A stretch of 64,000 bases of DNA from JANXSF01 sp043745195 (GCA_043745195.1 JAYTTF010000095.1:8478-72477); one strand, 5' to 3'; positions 8,406 through 18,430 are shown, counted from the first letter of the stretch. Made by a program: numbers and translations. The notes: generated by a model from the letters alone, not told the origin.

Positions 8406-10706
8406 CTATTTCTCGCCCAAAAGGCGCGTGCGGACTCGCTTGCCTGGACCTTCACTAATATTCGATACCTGCGCGGAACTGTCGTTATTGCGAAACGCCG
8501 GGCTTAAAACAATTTCGCGAATTAACGTTCTTGCCCCGTTCCCATCTTTAGCCAGCTTATCGGCAATCTGTTGGACGGTGCATTGGTCCCCATCCTGAAT
8601 CGCTCGCCCCAGTGCATAACCCATAGCCTTCGACGTCAGGTGTTGCAGAAATTCCTCTTTCTTACCCAGTAGAACTTGGCGCAGTTCCACAGGTCCATTG
8701 AAGCTTTCACCCGAGGGCAATTTCCCGGTTGCATCCACCGGCCGCCCATTAGTTTCCTGATCGCGCCAACGGCCCATCCAATCAAAATTCTCCAAACCAA
8801 AACCAATCGGATCCATCAGATTATGGCAGCTTGAGCACGCCTGATTATCGCGATGCTTCATCAGGATTTGCCGCATCACCAGACCTTTTTCTGACTTTGC
8901 CGCAGTTTCCAGCGGTGGCACATCCGGCGGTGGTGGAGGCACTGGTGTACCTAACAAAGTATCCAAAACCCATGCCCCACGCAGCACTGGACTGCCTTGC
9001 TTATAGTGCGACGTCATAGCCAAAACTCCGGCCATTCCCAGCACTCCGGCGCGGCGATTGTCCTTCCATTCCACTTTTTGGAAGTTGTGAGTCAACTCTG
9101 GAAACTTGTCTTCCACTTCGTAGAACTTCGCTAACCGCGCTGTTAGAAATGTGTAGTTGGAAGTCAGCAATTCCAGTAAGCTGCGGTTGCCGTTCAGGAT
9201 GTGATGGAACAACAGAACCGGCTCCTGCCGCAGTTCGGCAGCAATTTCCGGCGTGTAATAATGTTGCAATTCCGTAAGCAGAGGCACCACCCGTCCCCCC
9301 ACTTCTTGTGTGCCCAGCCATTGGCCGATGAAGCTGCTGGCGAAGGCTCGCGATCGTGGATCGTTCAACATGCGGTCTACTTGACCGGTAAGAACTTGAG
9401 GATCTTGCAGCTTCGCTTGCGCAGCCAGTTGCAGCAATTCTTCGTCAGGCATAGTGGACCACAGGAAGTAGGAAAGTCGCGATGCCATGTCGTATTGCGA
9501 TACAGGCTGTGGCCCTGGTTTTCCAGATTGATCTTCTGCTCGAAATAGGAAGCGCGGCGAAACCAAAATGGTTTTCAGCGCGATCTTCACGCACTCTTCA
9601 TAAGGGTCGCCGCGCTTTGCCGAACGTTCGTAAAGTGTCAGAAACGGTTGAGCCTCTGCTGGTTGAATTGGTCGACGATACGCTTTGGTCAGGAATGTTT
9701 CAATCAACCGTTTGGCTGACTGTTGCGGATCAAGAGGTGCCTCATTTGCTTCCAGGCCAAACAGTTTGTAGTGCAGAGCCCGCTTATCTGCTGTAGGCTC
9801 GTCCACCCGCTGTTCCACCGTCAGACTGTAAAAATCAAGCGGCAGATTTCCATTGGCCACCGTGATGGTGTGCACCCCTCGCGATAGCGTCCCGATACTG
9901 GCCCGGGCCGTTGGACCGCCGCCGGAATCTCGTGCGTAATTCAAAGTTCCCACCGCTGTGCCATCCACTTTTACATCCAGGCTCACTGGGATTTCCTTCG
10001 GACGTTCAATGGAAACTCGAAGGTTGTATTTACCTTCAATGAAAATGGGAATCACTGCCGATACTTCCTGATTCGGTTCCAGCAGTCGTCCAGGCTTTTT
10101 GCTGGGCAATGGCGGCGTCATTTCTGAAGATGGGAAGTTCTTGCTCAATGCCGGCGTGATAATCACGCGGTCCAAAATCTTCTGGGCGGCCTCCATATAA
10201 CGTTCCATCATCATGGGTGGAATGTAGAGTGTTTCGCCGTTAGTATCAAATCCAGCACCGCCCGATTCATCGGCTGGGAACACATCGGTAACAGGAAATT
10301 CAACGCCTAAAAGTTCGCGAATCGTATGGTGGTATTCACGCCTATTCAAACGCCGCGGAGCAACGAAACCGGCATATTCTCCGGTGCTGCATGCGGTGCT
10401 GCGCAGGTGGCCGTCAATCCAAGTGGACAAGTGAAGCCGGTCTTCTTCGTTCAACTTCGCCACACCACTTGGAGGCATTGTGCGATTCTTCAACTGCGCC
10501 GAAACACTGCGCCACATGGAGCGTTTCTTCTCCATCTCTTGCGCTGTTTCTGCTCTTAAGAAATCATTCCGGGCCTTTGCGTCTTTTGGGTCATGACAAG
10601 CTGCACAGTTCTTTTCAAGCGTCGGACGAACGAATTCTGTGAATTCGTTGGGCTGCGCCATAGCAGCCATCGAAAGCCCAAACGCGAGTGAAAAAAGCTT
10701 ATGCAA
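8406..10706 (-). CDS. DUF1592/DUF1587/DUF1595/DUF1588/DUF1585 diheme c-type cytochrome protein
   Basis: A 766-residue secreted multidomain protein. After a signal peptide comes a cytochrome c motif CAACH at 34-38. The DUF1587 region follows (RRLNRREYHHTIRELLG), then a carbohydrate-binding-like beta domain, DUF1595, DUF1592 (SRLSYFLWSTMPDEELL), DUF1588 with a second heme motif CSSCH followed by NLMDPIGFGLENFD, and DUF1585. Translation starts at a TTG (10706) inside the 3' end of the DUF1501 gene, with AAGGGG five bases upstream, so it is coupled to it. The family is linked with Planctomycete-type degradation of complex organic matter, but no member's reaction is firmly known. Confidence 0.9.
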   Translation of the reverse strand: MHKLFSLAFGLSMAAMAQPNEFTEFVRPTLEKNCAACHDPKDAKARNDFLRAETAQEMEKKRSMWRSVSAQLKNRTMPPSGVAKLNEEDRLHLSTWIDGHLRSTACSTGEYAGFVAPRRLNRREYHHTIRELLGVEFPVTDVFPADESGGAGFDTNGETLYIPPMMMERYMEAAQKILDRVIITPALSKNFPSSEMTPPLPSKKPGRLLEPNQEVSAVIPIFIEGKYNLRVSIERPKEIPVSLDVKVDGTAVGTLNYARDSGGGPTARASIGTLSRGVHTITVANGNLPLDFYSLTVEQRVDEPTADKRALHYKLFGLEANEAPLDPQQSAKRLIETFLTKAYRRPIQPAEAQPFLTLYERSAKRGDPYEECVKIALKTILVSPRFLFRAEDQSGKPGPQPVSQYDMASRLSYFLWSTMPDEELLQLAAQAKLQDPQVLTGQVDRMLNDPRSRAFASSFIGQWLGTQEVGGRVVPLLTELQHYYTPEIAAELRQEPVLLFHHILNGNRSLLELLTSNYTFLTARLAKFYEVEDKFPELTHNFQKVEWKDNRRAGVLGMAGVLAMTSHYKQGSPVLRGAWVLDTLLGTPVPPPPPDVPPLETAAKSEKGLVMRQILMKHRDNQACSSCHNLMDPIGFGLENFDWMGRWRDQETNGRPVDATGKLPSGESFNGPVELRQVLLGKKEEFLQHLTSKAMGYALGRAIQDGDQCTVQQIADKLAKDGNGARTLIREIVLSPAFRNNDSSAQVSNISEGPGKRVRTRLLGEK

Positions 10707-12147
10707 TGATCCCCTTCACAACCTCGCCATGCACGTCCGTCAACCGGAAATCACGACCGGCATACCTATATGTCAACCGCTTGTGATCCATACCCATCAA
10801 ATGCAAAATGGTCGCGTGCAGATCGTGGAAATGCACTTTGTTTTCCACTGAATAATATCCATAGTCATCGGTTGCGCCATACTGGAATCCGGCCTTCACT
10901 CCGCCGCCAGCCAGGAAGTAAGTGAATGCTTCCGGATTATGATCGCGTCCATCGGAACCCTGCGCCGTAGGCGTGCGGCCAAACTCGCCGCCCCAAACCA
11001 CCAATGTATCTTTCAGCAATCCCCGTGCTGCCAAATCCTGTAGCAACCCGGCAATTGGCTTATCCACCTCTCGTGCATTCTGGGAATGGTCACGCATCAG
11101 ATCCGCGTGCTGATCCCATTTATAGGTGTGGCTCACTTGGACAAACCGCACACCCTTTTCGGACAATCTTCGAGCCATCAAACATTGCCGTCCGAAGTCC
11201 TCGGTCACCCGGTTATCCAACCCGTAAAGTTTCTGTGTCGCTTCTGATTCGGTGGAAATATCTTGAAGTCCCGGTGCTTCGGTTTGCATGCGAAAGGCCA
11301 GTTCAAACGATTCAATGCGCCCATCAAGAGCAGCGTCCGGGCCGGTACCTGCCAATTGCTCACGATTGATCTGCTGGATCAAATCCAGTTCCATCCGTTG
11401 AATGTCGCGAGGCGTTTCTGAGTTAGCGATGTAAGGGATTTTCGCATCTTTCGATTTGATCCCAACCGAACCAATCGGAGTTCCGGCATAAGGAGCCGGC
11501 AGAAATCCTGAACTGTAATTGTTCGCACCGCCGTGGCTCTGCGTAGGACAAATGGTCACATAACCGGGCATGCTTTGGTTTTCGCTGCCCAAGCCGTAAG
11601 TGATCCAAGCACCCATCGATGGCCGCACGAATGTATCACTGCCAGTGTGGATTTCAAGCAGTGCTCCACCATGGCGGGAATTGGAACCCCACATGGATTT
11701 GATGAAACAAAGCTCGTCCACGCGCTTGGCAATTTCCGGGAAAAGTTCGCTGACGTACATCCCGCTTTGGCCGTGTTGTTTGAACTCCCAGGGCGATTTT
11801 AGAAGATTGAAAGTTTCTGAGGAAACCACTTTCGGCCGCTTGTAGGGCAGTGGTTTGCCGTGATCGCGCTGAAGCATTGGCTTGTAATCGAAGGTGTCCA
11901 CTTGCGAAGGCCCACCGTGCATGAACAGGAAAATCACCCGCTTGGCTTTTGGGGCAAAGTGCGGCTGCTTCACTGCTAACGGACCCGCACCAGCAGGGCC
12001 AATAGAACTGCTGGCCGCCGCTGCGCGCAACTGCTCTTCGCCCAACATAGCCGCCAAGGCCATGCCGCCAAACCCAGTGCTGCTGGCACGCAGAAGTTCT
12101 CTGCGCGATACTGTCTTATTCAAATAGGAATTCCAATGCGGGTTCAT
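10699..12147 (-). CDS. DUF1501 Tat-exported sulfatase-like protein
   Basis: A 482-residue DUF1501 protein with a Tat signal (SRRELLRASSTGFGGMAL). DUF1501 belongs to the alkaline phosphatase superfamily fold; FLFMHGGPSQVDTFDYKP near residues 73-90 and GGEFGRTPTAQG are family signatures. It follows the DUF1549/DUF1553 gene by 12 bp, the classic Planctomycete/Acidobacteria pairing, and overlaps the next gene by 8 bp. A good ribosome site (AAGGAT) precedes the ATG. Paired cytochrome and DUF1501 proteins are presumed to act together in the periplasm on a sulfated or otherwise complex substrate; this is inference from co-occurrence. Confidence 0.92.
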   Translation of the reverse strand: MNPHWNSYLNKTVSRRELLRASSTGFGGMALAAMLGEEQLRAAAASSSIGPAGAGPLAVKQPHFAPKAKRVIFLFMHGGPSQVDTFDYKPMLQRDHGKPLPYKRPKVVSSETFNLLKSPWEFKQHGQSGMYVSELFPEIAKRVDELCFIKSMWGSNSRHGGALLEIHTGSDTFVRPSMGAWITYGLGSENQSMPGYVTICPTQSHGGANNYSSGFLPAPYAGTPIGSVGIKSKDAKIPYIANSETPRDIQRMELDLIQQINREQLAGTGPDAALDGRIESFELAFRMQTEAPGLQDISTESEATQKLYGLDNRVTEDFGRQCLMARRLSEKGVRFVQVSHTYKWDQHADLMRDHSQNAREVDKPIAGLLQDLAARGLLKDTLVVWGGEFGRTPTAQGSDGRDHNPEAFTYFLAGGGVKAGFQYGATDDYGYYSVENKVHFHDLHATILHLMGMDHKRLTYRYAGRDFRLTDVHGEVVKGIIA

Positions 12148-12159
12148 AAAAGATCCTTC

Positions 12160-15100
12160 TTAATTCAAATATATAAATTCGTTTGATGCAATCAGTGCTT
12201 TGCAGAAACTTTGCCAGGCAAACAAATGCCGTTTGGCCTCATCTTTTTCCTTGTCTTCCATCGCCTTTTCCACCTGGGCGATAAACGTTAGGGCTCGATC
12301 AATATCTCGTGCAGCCGGGGGCCTTGCCAGTGCCCGTTCATAGGCATCGCGGATGCGAGCCGAATCGTCCATGTCTGTTCGTGCTAACAACTTTTGAGCC
12401 ATGGCACGAGTGCTTTTCAACACCAGCGTTGAGTTCATCATGAACAGCGCCTGCGGGGCAATCACCGTTGCGTTGCGGTCACCATTGGGGGTAGAAGAAT
12501 CAGGCAAATCGAATGCCGTAAACATCTCGTACATGGAACTGCGCACCACTGGGATGTAAACTGCACGGCGTGGATTATCGTAATCCGTTCCGCCTCTGCG
12601 GGAAGTGTTGGCCACATAGGCACGGTCTTTATAATCAAGCAGCGTTCCGCCCAGCTTCATATCAATTTCACCGGTCACTGAGGTAACGGCATCACGTATG
12701 GCTTCCGATTCCAAACGCTGCCTACTCATGCGCCACAACGAAATATTTTCCGGATCCATCTCCGCTGCCTTTTCGTTATAGTTGGAACTCATCTGATAAG
12801 TGTTAGACATCATGATCAACCGGTGCATTTCCTTCATGGACCAGTTGGCTTCTACAAAGCGCATGGATAGAAAATCGAGCAGTGGTTGATTGCTGGGCAT
12901 TTCACCCAAGCGTCCAAAGTTATCGGTGGAAGCTACAATGCCTTTGCCGAAATGCCAACGCCAGATTCTGTTGGCCATAACTCGGCTGGTTAGCGGATGA
13001 TCGGCCTTTGTTAGCCACTCCGCAAATTGCAGGCGACCACTTTCTTTCTCTGGTATAGAAGGTTGATTTTCACCAGCCACCACGCTGAGGAATTGCCGGG
13101 GAACTTCCTTGCCCAGCGTCCAGTGGCTGCCGCGCAAATGAATCGGCAGATTGGCAATTTTCTCGCCTTCGGTGACGCCCATGGCTTTGGGCAGATCGGG
13201 AGTAGCTTCTTCTAATGTCTTCTTTTCTTTTTCCAAAGAAGCGAGTTGATCTTGAATCGCTTGTGGATAATATTGCTTGGCGTCGCCAGGGGCTTCAAAG
13301 GGTCCGGCCTTAGCGTAGGATAGTTCACGGAAGGCTTCTAAAATGGGGTCTGAAAGGCCTTCTTCCTGTTTAATGGCATTCCGTTCTGCCTTCACTTTTG
13401 ACTCATCTTTGCGCGCCTTCAACACCAGTTGCCAAGCGGCATCGGATTCATTGAACAACTCCTGATACTTTGCAGCCAGCTCTTTCCGTGTCTTCGGATG
13501 GAAGTCTTTGAATCGTGCTGCGGCTGGCGATAACCAGGCTTTTAACGCATCCCCTTCCAAGCCCTTATTTGGACCATAGGCAAACAACGCATACATCACC
13601 GAATGAGGAGCCCCTTTGGCTCGGCGCATTTCTTCCACCCACTGATTCAAGTAGCTGGCATTGACGTTGTATTGCCGCGCAACCTGTTGCCCAGAGCGCG
13701 GAACTTCAGCGCCTTTTGGTGAAGAATTCAATTGCAACGATTCGTAATAAGGGAATCGCGATTTGTGTTCCAGGCGCAGCACGTTATTGCCTGCGTTCAA
13801 CGCAAACACACCAGAAACGGACCATCCACCCGCATCGGGCGAAGCTTCGCGATTGGTCACCGGACCTTTCCCGCGCTGTTCCAAAACGCCATTCACCCAT
13901 ATGTCAAACGTGCCCGCTCCGGTCTCTTCTTCCAACATGTCCAACTGGTAGTTGCCAGCCTGGGGCACGTTGATATCGAACTCCGCGAAGAAGGGGCCTT
14001 TGGCACCTTTCGGTACATTCGGCTTCTCTTTTTCGAGTTTTTTAGGAGCATTGCCGCGATCAAAGCTATCAGCAGTGCGAAGAACGCTAATTCCTTTCAT
14101 TGAAACGACGGGCTTCAAATGCATTTTTTCGTATCGCAAAACATCGTCAGCCGCCAACATGTACGACCCGATTTTGGTCCGAGCTTCAGTAGCTAGTAAA
14201 TTGTTTTCTTTGCTTGAAAGACTGCTCATCTCTTTTGTCTTTCCCGTAATCTTTTCCAGGTGTTCTTTCAGCTTCTGCCTCTCCTGTTCCGGGGCAAGAA
14301 CGTATTCGTGCCAGGTTGCGACAACCTGGAAATTCTCCATTGTCTTGGAGCTCTTGAAAATGCCGGCCATCGAATAATAGTCAGCCGTAGGAATAGGGTC
14401 AAACTTGTGATCGTGGCAGCGGGCGCAGCCGACAGTCATACCCATAAAGGTGCGGGCAGTGGTGTCCAATTGCTCATCCACAATGTCCATTTCCATTTTC
14501 ATGGGATCATCTTCAGCCAGCATTTTTGCGCCAAGGGAAAGGAAGCCAGTGGCTGTCCAGCGTTCAAATTGAGTGGCTTCGTCTTTGGTGGCAGGGAGCA
14601 AGTCGCCAGCCAGTTGTTCCTTTAGAAACAGATCATAAGGCTTGTCTTTATTGAATGCCTTAATTACGTAATCACGATAACGATAGGCGTGGCGGTAAAC
14701 CAGATTTTCATCCAAGCCATTAGAATCGGCGTATCGTGCAACGTCCAGCCAATGACGGCCCCAACGTTCGCCATAATGCGGAGATTCCAGCAGACGGTTC
14801 ACCACTTCACGAAAAGCTTCGGGGCGTTGGTCTTTTAGAAATGCTTGCACTTCTTCCGGCGTTGGAGGCAAGCCCGTAAGATCGAAAGTGGCGCGCCGAA
14901 TCAGCGTGCGCTTATCAGCAGCTGGAGCGGGTGCCAGACCCTTGGCTTCCAGTCCGTTCAAGACAAAAGCATCGATTGGCGACTTCACCCAAGCAGTGTT
15001 CTTAACAGCGGGCGCGGCCGGTTCCTTGGCGGGTATGAAGGCCCAAAACTTTTGAGTGCTTTTGGCTTGAGAAGGCTTTTCACTACCCCAAGGAGCGTTC

Positions 15101-15444
15101 ATCCGGATCCACTGGCCGAGCAATGCAATTTCGGCATCCTTTAATTTTCCGGAAGGCGGCATCTTCAAATCGGTGGAGTGGCTGACGGCGCGCAGCAGCA
15201 GACTCTCTCCAGGTTTTCCGGGAACAACGGAAGCCCCGCGAGCCCCTCCTTTTAATAGATTTTCCCGCGTGTCCAGACGTAATCCACCCATTGCAGAAGT
15301 TGCCGAATGACATGCCTGGCACTGCTTGGCGAATAAGGGTCGAATGTTCTTTTCAAAGAATTCCGCCCCGTCTTGAGCGATGGAAACGGTAACGCTAAAG
15401 TAGGCAACGAGAAGGAATCGGATCATATAAACACAGTTGTGCAT
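12160..15444 (-). CDS. PSCyt1/DUF1549/DUF1553 diheme cytochrome protein
   Basis: A 1094-residue secreted protein: signal peptide, PSCyt1 cytochrome domain with CQACH at 42-46, DUF1549 with a second heme motif (VGCARCHDHKFDPIPTADYY), a long central region with coiled, Lys/Glu-rich stretches and a beta domain, and C-terminal DUF1553 (RVMANRIWRWHFGKGIV). It is probably a periplasmic electron-transfer or oxidative enzyme acting with the downstream DUF1501 protein. The start at 15444 (MHNCVYMIRF) and the ATG at 15426, which begins the signal peptide, are both possible; neither has a clear Shine-Dalgarno. It is the first gene of the operon continuing to 7015. Confidence 0.92.
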   Translation of the reverse strand: MHNCVYMIRFLLVAYFSVTVSIAQDGAEFFEKNIRPLFAKQCQACHSATSAMGGLRLDTRENLLKGGARGASVVPGKPGESLLLRAVSHSTDLKMPPSGKLKDAEIALLGQWIRMNAPWGSEKPSQAKSTQKFWAFIPAKEPAAPAVKNTAWVKSPIDAFVLNGLEAKGLAPAPAADKRTLIRRATFDLTGLPPTPEEVQAFLKDQRPEAFREVVNRLLESPHYGERWGRHWLDVARYADSNGLDENLVYRHAYRYRDYVIKAFNKDKPYDLFLKEQLAGDLLPATKDEATQFERWTATGFLSLGAKMLAEDDPMKMEMDIVDEQLDTTARTFMGMTVGCARCHDHKFDPIPTADYYSMAGIFKSSKTMENFQVVATWHEYVLAPEQERQKLKEHLEKITGKTKEMSSLSSKENNLLATEARTKIGSYMLAADDVLRYEKMHLKPVVSMKGISVLRTADSFDRGNAPKKLEKEKPNVPKGAKGPFFAEFDINVPQAGNYQLDMLEEETGAGTFDIWVNGVLEQRGKGPVTNREASPDAGGWSVSGVFALNAGNNVLRLEHKSRFPYYESLQLNSSPKGAEVPRSGQQVARQYNVNASYLNQWVEEMRRAKGAPHSVMYALFAYGPNKGLEGDALKAWLSPAAARFKDFHPKTRKELAAKYQELFNESDAAWQLVLKARKDESKVKAERNAIKQEEGLSDPILEAFRELSYAKAGPFEAPGDAKQYYPQAIQDQLASLEKEKKTLEEATPDLPKAMGVTEGEKIANLPIHLRGSHWTLGKEVPRQFLSVVAGENQPSIPEKESGRLQFAEWLTKADHPLTSRVMANRIWRWHFGKGIVASTDNFGRLGEMPSNQPLLDFLSMRFVEANWSMKEMHRLIMMSNTYQMSSNYNEKAAEMDPENISLWRMSRQRLESEAIRDAVTSVTGEIDMKLGGTLLDYKDRAYVANTSRRGGTDYDNPRRAVYIPVVRSSMYEMFTAFDLPDSSTPNGDRNATVIAPQALFMMNSTLVLKSTRAMAQKLLARTDMDDSARIRDAYERALARPPAARDIDRALTFIAQVEKAMEDKEKDEAKRHLFAWQSFCKALIASNEFIYLN

Positions 15445-15479
15445 AATAAGGTATCTGGCTGAATATTATCACAAGCAGA

Positions 15480-16790
15480 TCAGGTAAATTCAGCCGTGGG
15501 CAAACCCAGCCGGGAGCGGACCTTATTAGCGGCCCGCTCCGCGCTTAACATTGCCTGATCTGTCCAATGATTTCCCCAATCTCCATAGCGTCCACACCAG
15601 ATGATTCCGACACTCTCAAGGTACCTGTGAACCATCGCCACGTTGGGTTTTCGATGGAAATCGAAGACAACATTTGCGTATGGAATGTTCCGGACATCGA
15701 CTGCATCAATTTCCGCGTGGCCTTTTAAGATGCCGCAACGGCGAAGTCCGTCGATCGAAAGTTCGACGATTGATTCGTGGGCGGGCAGTGGCTTTCGAGG
15801 GGAATGGACAAACTCAACTTGAACGCTTGAGCATCCGGCAGGGGCTGCATGGGGAGAGTATTTTGAGGGAAAATGCGCCCGGGCGAATGCTATGTTGTCG
15901 TCGTAAAAATACGTCCAATAAGAGTTGCTCAGAGCAGGCCGTTTCACTCCAAAGCTTACCAGCAGGTGGGAAGTGCAATACAAGTTTTCGGCAGCATCGC
16001 GTACGTCTTGTGGTGCTGAATGGATGCTGCGTATCAATTCAGGAAGCGGCAAAGAGGATATCAGGTGCTGGTAATGCTCCACACTGCCGTCGGAGAAAAC
16101 AATTCGCTTTTTGTGGGGATCCAATTCTGCAACATTTCGATTGCTTTCAATTTGACAGTGAGCCGTTAGAAGAGATGTATAGGATTGAAAGCCACCGTGA
16201 CGAGGGTACCGAAATTCGGATTGCGATGCCATTCCTTTTCCTGCGGCTCCAGCAAGCAAGTCATTTAACGTTGGGGCGAGGATTCGTGACGAAACCCAAT
16301 CAGTTGTGAGTTGTTCCAACTCAAGGCCAAAGTATTTCCGGATGTAGCTCCTTGTGAATGTATTGGTGATGACTTCACCTAGCCATCGATTGCACCACTC
16401 CCCATAATTTGCCCCATCGGTAGGCGGCATATTATGAGTTTTCATGAAACTGGTGATGCAACGATTGATCAAATCTTGGGGCAAGCCATGCAAATTGCAT
16501 TCCACGGGATGTTGGAGCACATATCCTTGATAAACTGCAGTGGCTTGCATGGGGTGGCTGAGAAACGCTCCATCCACGCTGGCCGCCATGAATTGGCGAA
16601 CCCGTTCGTCCTTCGTAAAGGAGATGTGGGGACCTTCATCAAATGTGTAAGTGCCAACCTGGAAACTTGAGGCATGGCCGCCGCTTCGGGGGCGGGCCTC
16701 GTAGACGATGCAATCCTGATCGCGTAGCGTATTTGCTACTGCCATTCCGGCCATGCCGGCACCGAGGATTGCGATCTGGCTTGAGCTCAT
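15480..16790 (-). CDS. FAD-dependent oxidoreductase of the amine-oxidase/protoporphyrinogen-oxidase type
   Basis: A 436-residue flavoprotein with an N-terminal Rossmann dinucleotide motif (IAILGAGMAGMAVANTL), the following acidic residue in YEARPRSGGHASS, and a C-terminal FAD-contact region (IIWCGRYGDWGNHWTDQAM). It has no signal peptide. SGGHASSF plus GPHISF resemble UDP-galactopyranose-mutase/protoporphyrinogen-oxidase-like enzymes, which often act on sugar nucleotides or polyenes. The ATG at 16790 starts at the beta strand; a longer frame to 16826 adds residues not typical of the family. It follows the spermidine/SPFH operon on the same strand with a 116-bp gap, so it may be co-transcribed or have its own promoter. 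Confidence 0.75.
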   Translation of the reverse strand: MSSSQIAILGAGMAGMAVANTLRDQDCIVYEARPRSGGHASSFQVGTYTFDEGPHISFTKDERVRQFMAASVDGAFLSHPMQATAVYQGYVLQHPVECNLHGLPQDLINRCITSFMKTHNMPPTDGANYGEWCNRWLGEVITNTFTRSYIRKYFGLELEQLTTDWVSSRILAPTLNDLLAGAAGKGMASQSEFRYPRHGGFQSYTSLLTAHCQIESNRNVAELDPHKKRIVFSDGSVEHYQHLISSLPLPELIRSIHSAPQDVRDAAENLYCTSHLLVSFGVKRPALSNSYWTYFYDDNIAFARAHFPSKYSPHAAPAGCSSVQVEFVHSPRKPLPAHESIVELSIDGLRRCGILKGHAEIDAVDVRNIPYANVVFDFHRKPNVAMVHRYLESVGIIWCGRYGDWGNHWTDQAMLSAERAANKVRSRLGLPTAEFT

Positions 16791-16806
16791 GTGCGGGTGT
16801 CCGCTA

Positions 16807-16820
16807 CCCCCATATGGGGG
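16807..16820. promoter_or_regulatory. Perfect 14-bp palindrome upstream of the FAD oxidoreductase
   Basis: CCCCCATATGGGGG lies 17 bases upstream of the chosen ATG at 16790, in the gap between two flavoprotein genes. A perfect dyad here could be a regulator operator. No matching second copy was noticed in the window, so this is only a candidate. Confidence 0.35.
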
Positions 16821-16906
16821 CAACAAGTGCTCGTATGCCTAGACATATGTTTTGGTATGTCTGTATGTCATTATTCGCAAAATGTTGATTCCATTCATAA
16901 TCAATT

Positions 16907-18430
16907 CTATCGCTTGCCTAGTCGCTTCAGAACGCGATCTGCGGCCAAAACACCTCGATATTGAGCCTGTTCGAAAATGGAAATCCCACTTAAGTCAGAG
17001 TTTGCAAATTCGAGTCCGGTGCTGCCGGACGAGGCTCGGGCGCGGGATGGGTTGCTGAGGAATCCGGGCGTTGGGCGAACCATGGCGTGACCATTGCGAA
17101 ACATGTCGATTCGGGAAACGCATTGCCGAATGTTGGGATGGGCTCGTTCAAGGTCGTTGAGAATGTATTCTTTCCAGGTGCCCCAGTCAGTGGTGAGCAA
17201 ACGTCGGCGAGCTGCGGGGGACGGCTCGCCGGACAAAGGCAGATAGTAGGTCCAAACGCTGCGGTTCACGTGTGATGCCAAGCTTTGGTGAGTGGCGACA
17301 ACATATCCCAGCGATTGCGAAGCGTAAATTACGTTGTCCCAGGCAAGTTCGGCACCTTTCTCCTCAGGTAGGCGATCCAGGGTTAGGTTAGCGGTCAACC
17401 ATGGGGAATACTCAAAACCGGTGAATTTATCTCCACTTTCGAGTAAGTAGGGAGTTAAAAACGAAGGTGCGGCAAAAACTAGAGCATCGGCATCATAGTT
17501 AGTTTTTGATGTTACTATTCGCCAGCCAGTACCTGCTTGCTGAATTACTCGGACCATTTCTCCTTTGCGAATCCTGTTACCGGCTTTGTTAATTAAGTGC
17601 CTTGCGATCCACCCGTTGCCTTCCGGCCAAGTTAGTGGACCTTTTTCATCATGTTCACGGGAGGCAAAATAATGAATTCCGGCCCATGCTGATGTTTCTG
17701 CTGCTGATGACCCATAGTCGTCGCGACAACTGTAATCGGCATACCAGTTCAGATAGGGTGAGGTGAATTGGTTTTGTTTTAGCCAGTCGCGGAAGTTTAC
17801 TTGATCAAGGGGGCCTGGCTTTGCGGCCAACTCAAGAGGAACGGTGAACTGCCCTGATCCGCGGAACTCGGCAATGCGTTGTTCGAAAGCTTTGTATTGT
17901 AAGTGGTCCTGTTTGGTGGCGGCAATCTCTGGTTCCAAGCCTTCCTGCCAACGCCCGTGAAGAAACAAGCGTTCTTGAGGGGAATGGCATAGGTGGCGTT
18001 CGTCCCAATGGCCGTCGCGAAGCAAGCCGAGCTCCTCGAATAGCTCGCGGACATGCGTCGAAGATTTGTTAGGGACCGGGACGTAATGGGCGGCCCAAGG
18101 GTAGCGGCTGATTTCGTTTTCACCCCAGCGGGCATTGCCTCCGGCTTCGGATTCCATTTCCAGCAGGACATAATCATGGAAGCCGCGCTTGTCAAATCGC
18201 CATGCAGCGGAAAGGCCGGCTATCCCTCCGCCAACTATGACAACGGGAATCTTGAGCCGCTTTCCTGGAAAACCGATTGGCTTGCGATCTCGAATCAAGT
18301 GGCCTTGGTTTTGGGATTCAAAAACGAAGCCGCCAGTAACTGGACGGTCACTTTTTTGACTTAGTCCCACTAAGGCGGCGGAAAGGAACTGACGCCTGTT
18401 ACCTGGCAATGTCACGCCATTCGCGGTCAT
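16907..18430 (-). CDS. Tat-exported FAD-dependent amine oxidase-like protein of the polyamine operon
   Basis: A 507-residue flavoprotein with a twin-arginine signal (NRRQFLSAALVGLSQ) and an FAD-binding motif VVIVGGGIAGLSAAWRF at about 63-79, followed by LLEMESEAGGNARWG. The architecture fits monoamine/polyamine oxidase-type enzymes. Tat export implies folding with FAD before reaching the periplasm. Its 5' end overlaps the spermidine-synthase-like gene by 32 bp, making it the last gene of the eight-gene operon starting at 23655. A polyamine or a polyamine-modified product is therefore a plausible substrate, but this is inferred from context; the active-site chemistry cannot be read from the sequence. 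Confidence 0.8.
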   Translation of the reverse strand: MTANGVTLPGNRRQFLSAALVGLSQKSDRPVTGGFVFESQNQGHLIRDRKPIGFPGKRLKIPVVIVGGGIAGLSAAWRFDKRGFHDYVLLEMESEAGGNARWGENEISRYPWAAHYVPVPNKSSTHVRELFEELGLLRDGHWDERHLCHSPQERLFLHGRWQEGLEPEIAATKQDHLQYKAFEQRIAEFRGSGQFTVPLELAAKPGPLDQVNFRDWLKQNQFTSPYLNWYADYSCRDDYGSSAAETSAWAGIHYFASREHDEKGPLTWPEGNGWIARHLINKAGNRIRKGEMVRVIQQAGTGWRIVTSKTNYDADALVFAAPSFLTPYLLESGDKFTGFEYSPWLTANLTLDRLPEEKGAELAWDNVIYASQSLGYVVATHQSLASHVNRSVWTYYLPLSGEPSPAARRRLLTTDWGTWKEYILNDLERAHPNIRQCVSRIDMFRNGHAMVRPTPGFLSNPSRARASSGSTGLEFANSDLSGISIFEQAQYRGVLAADRVLKRLGKR

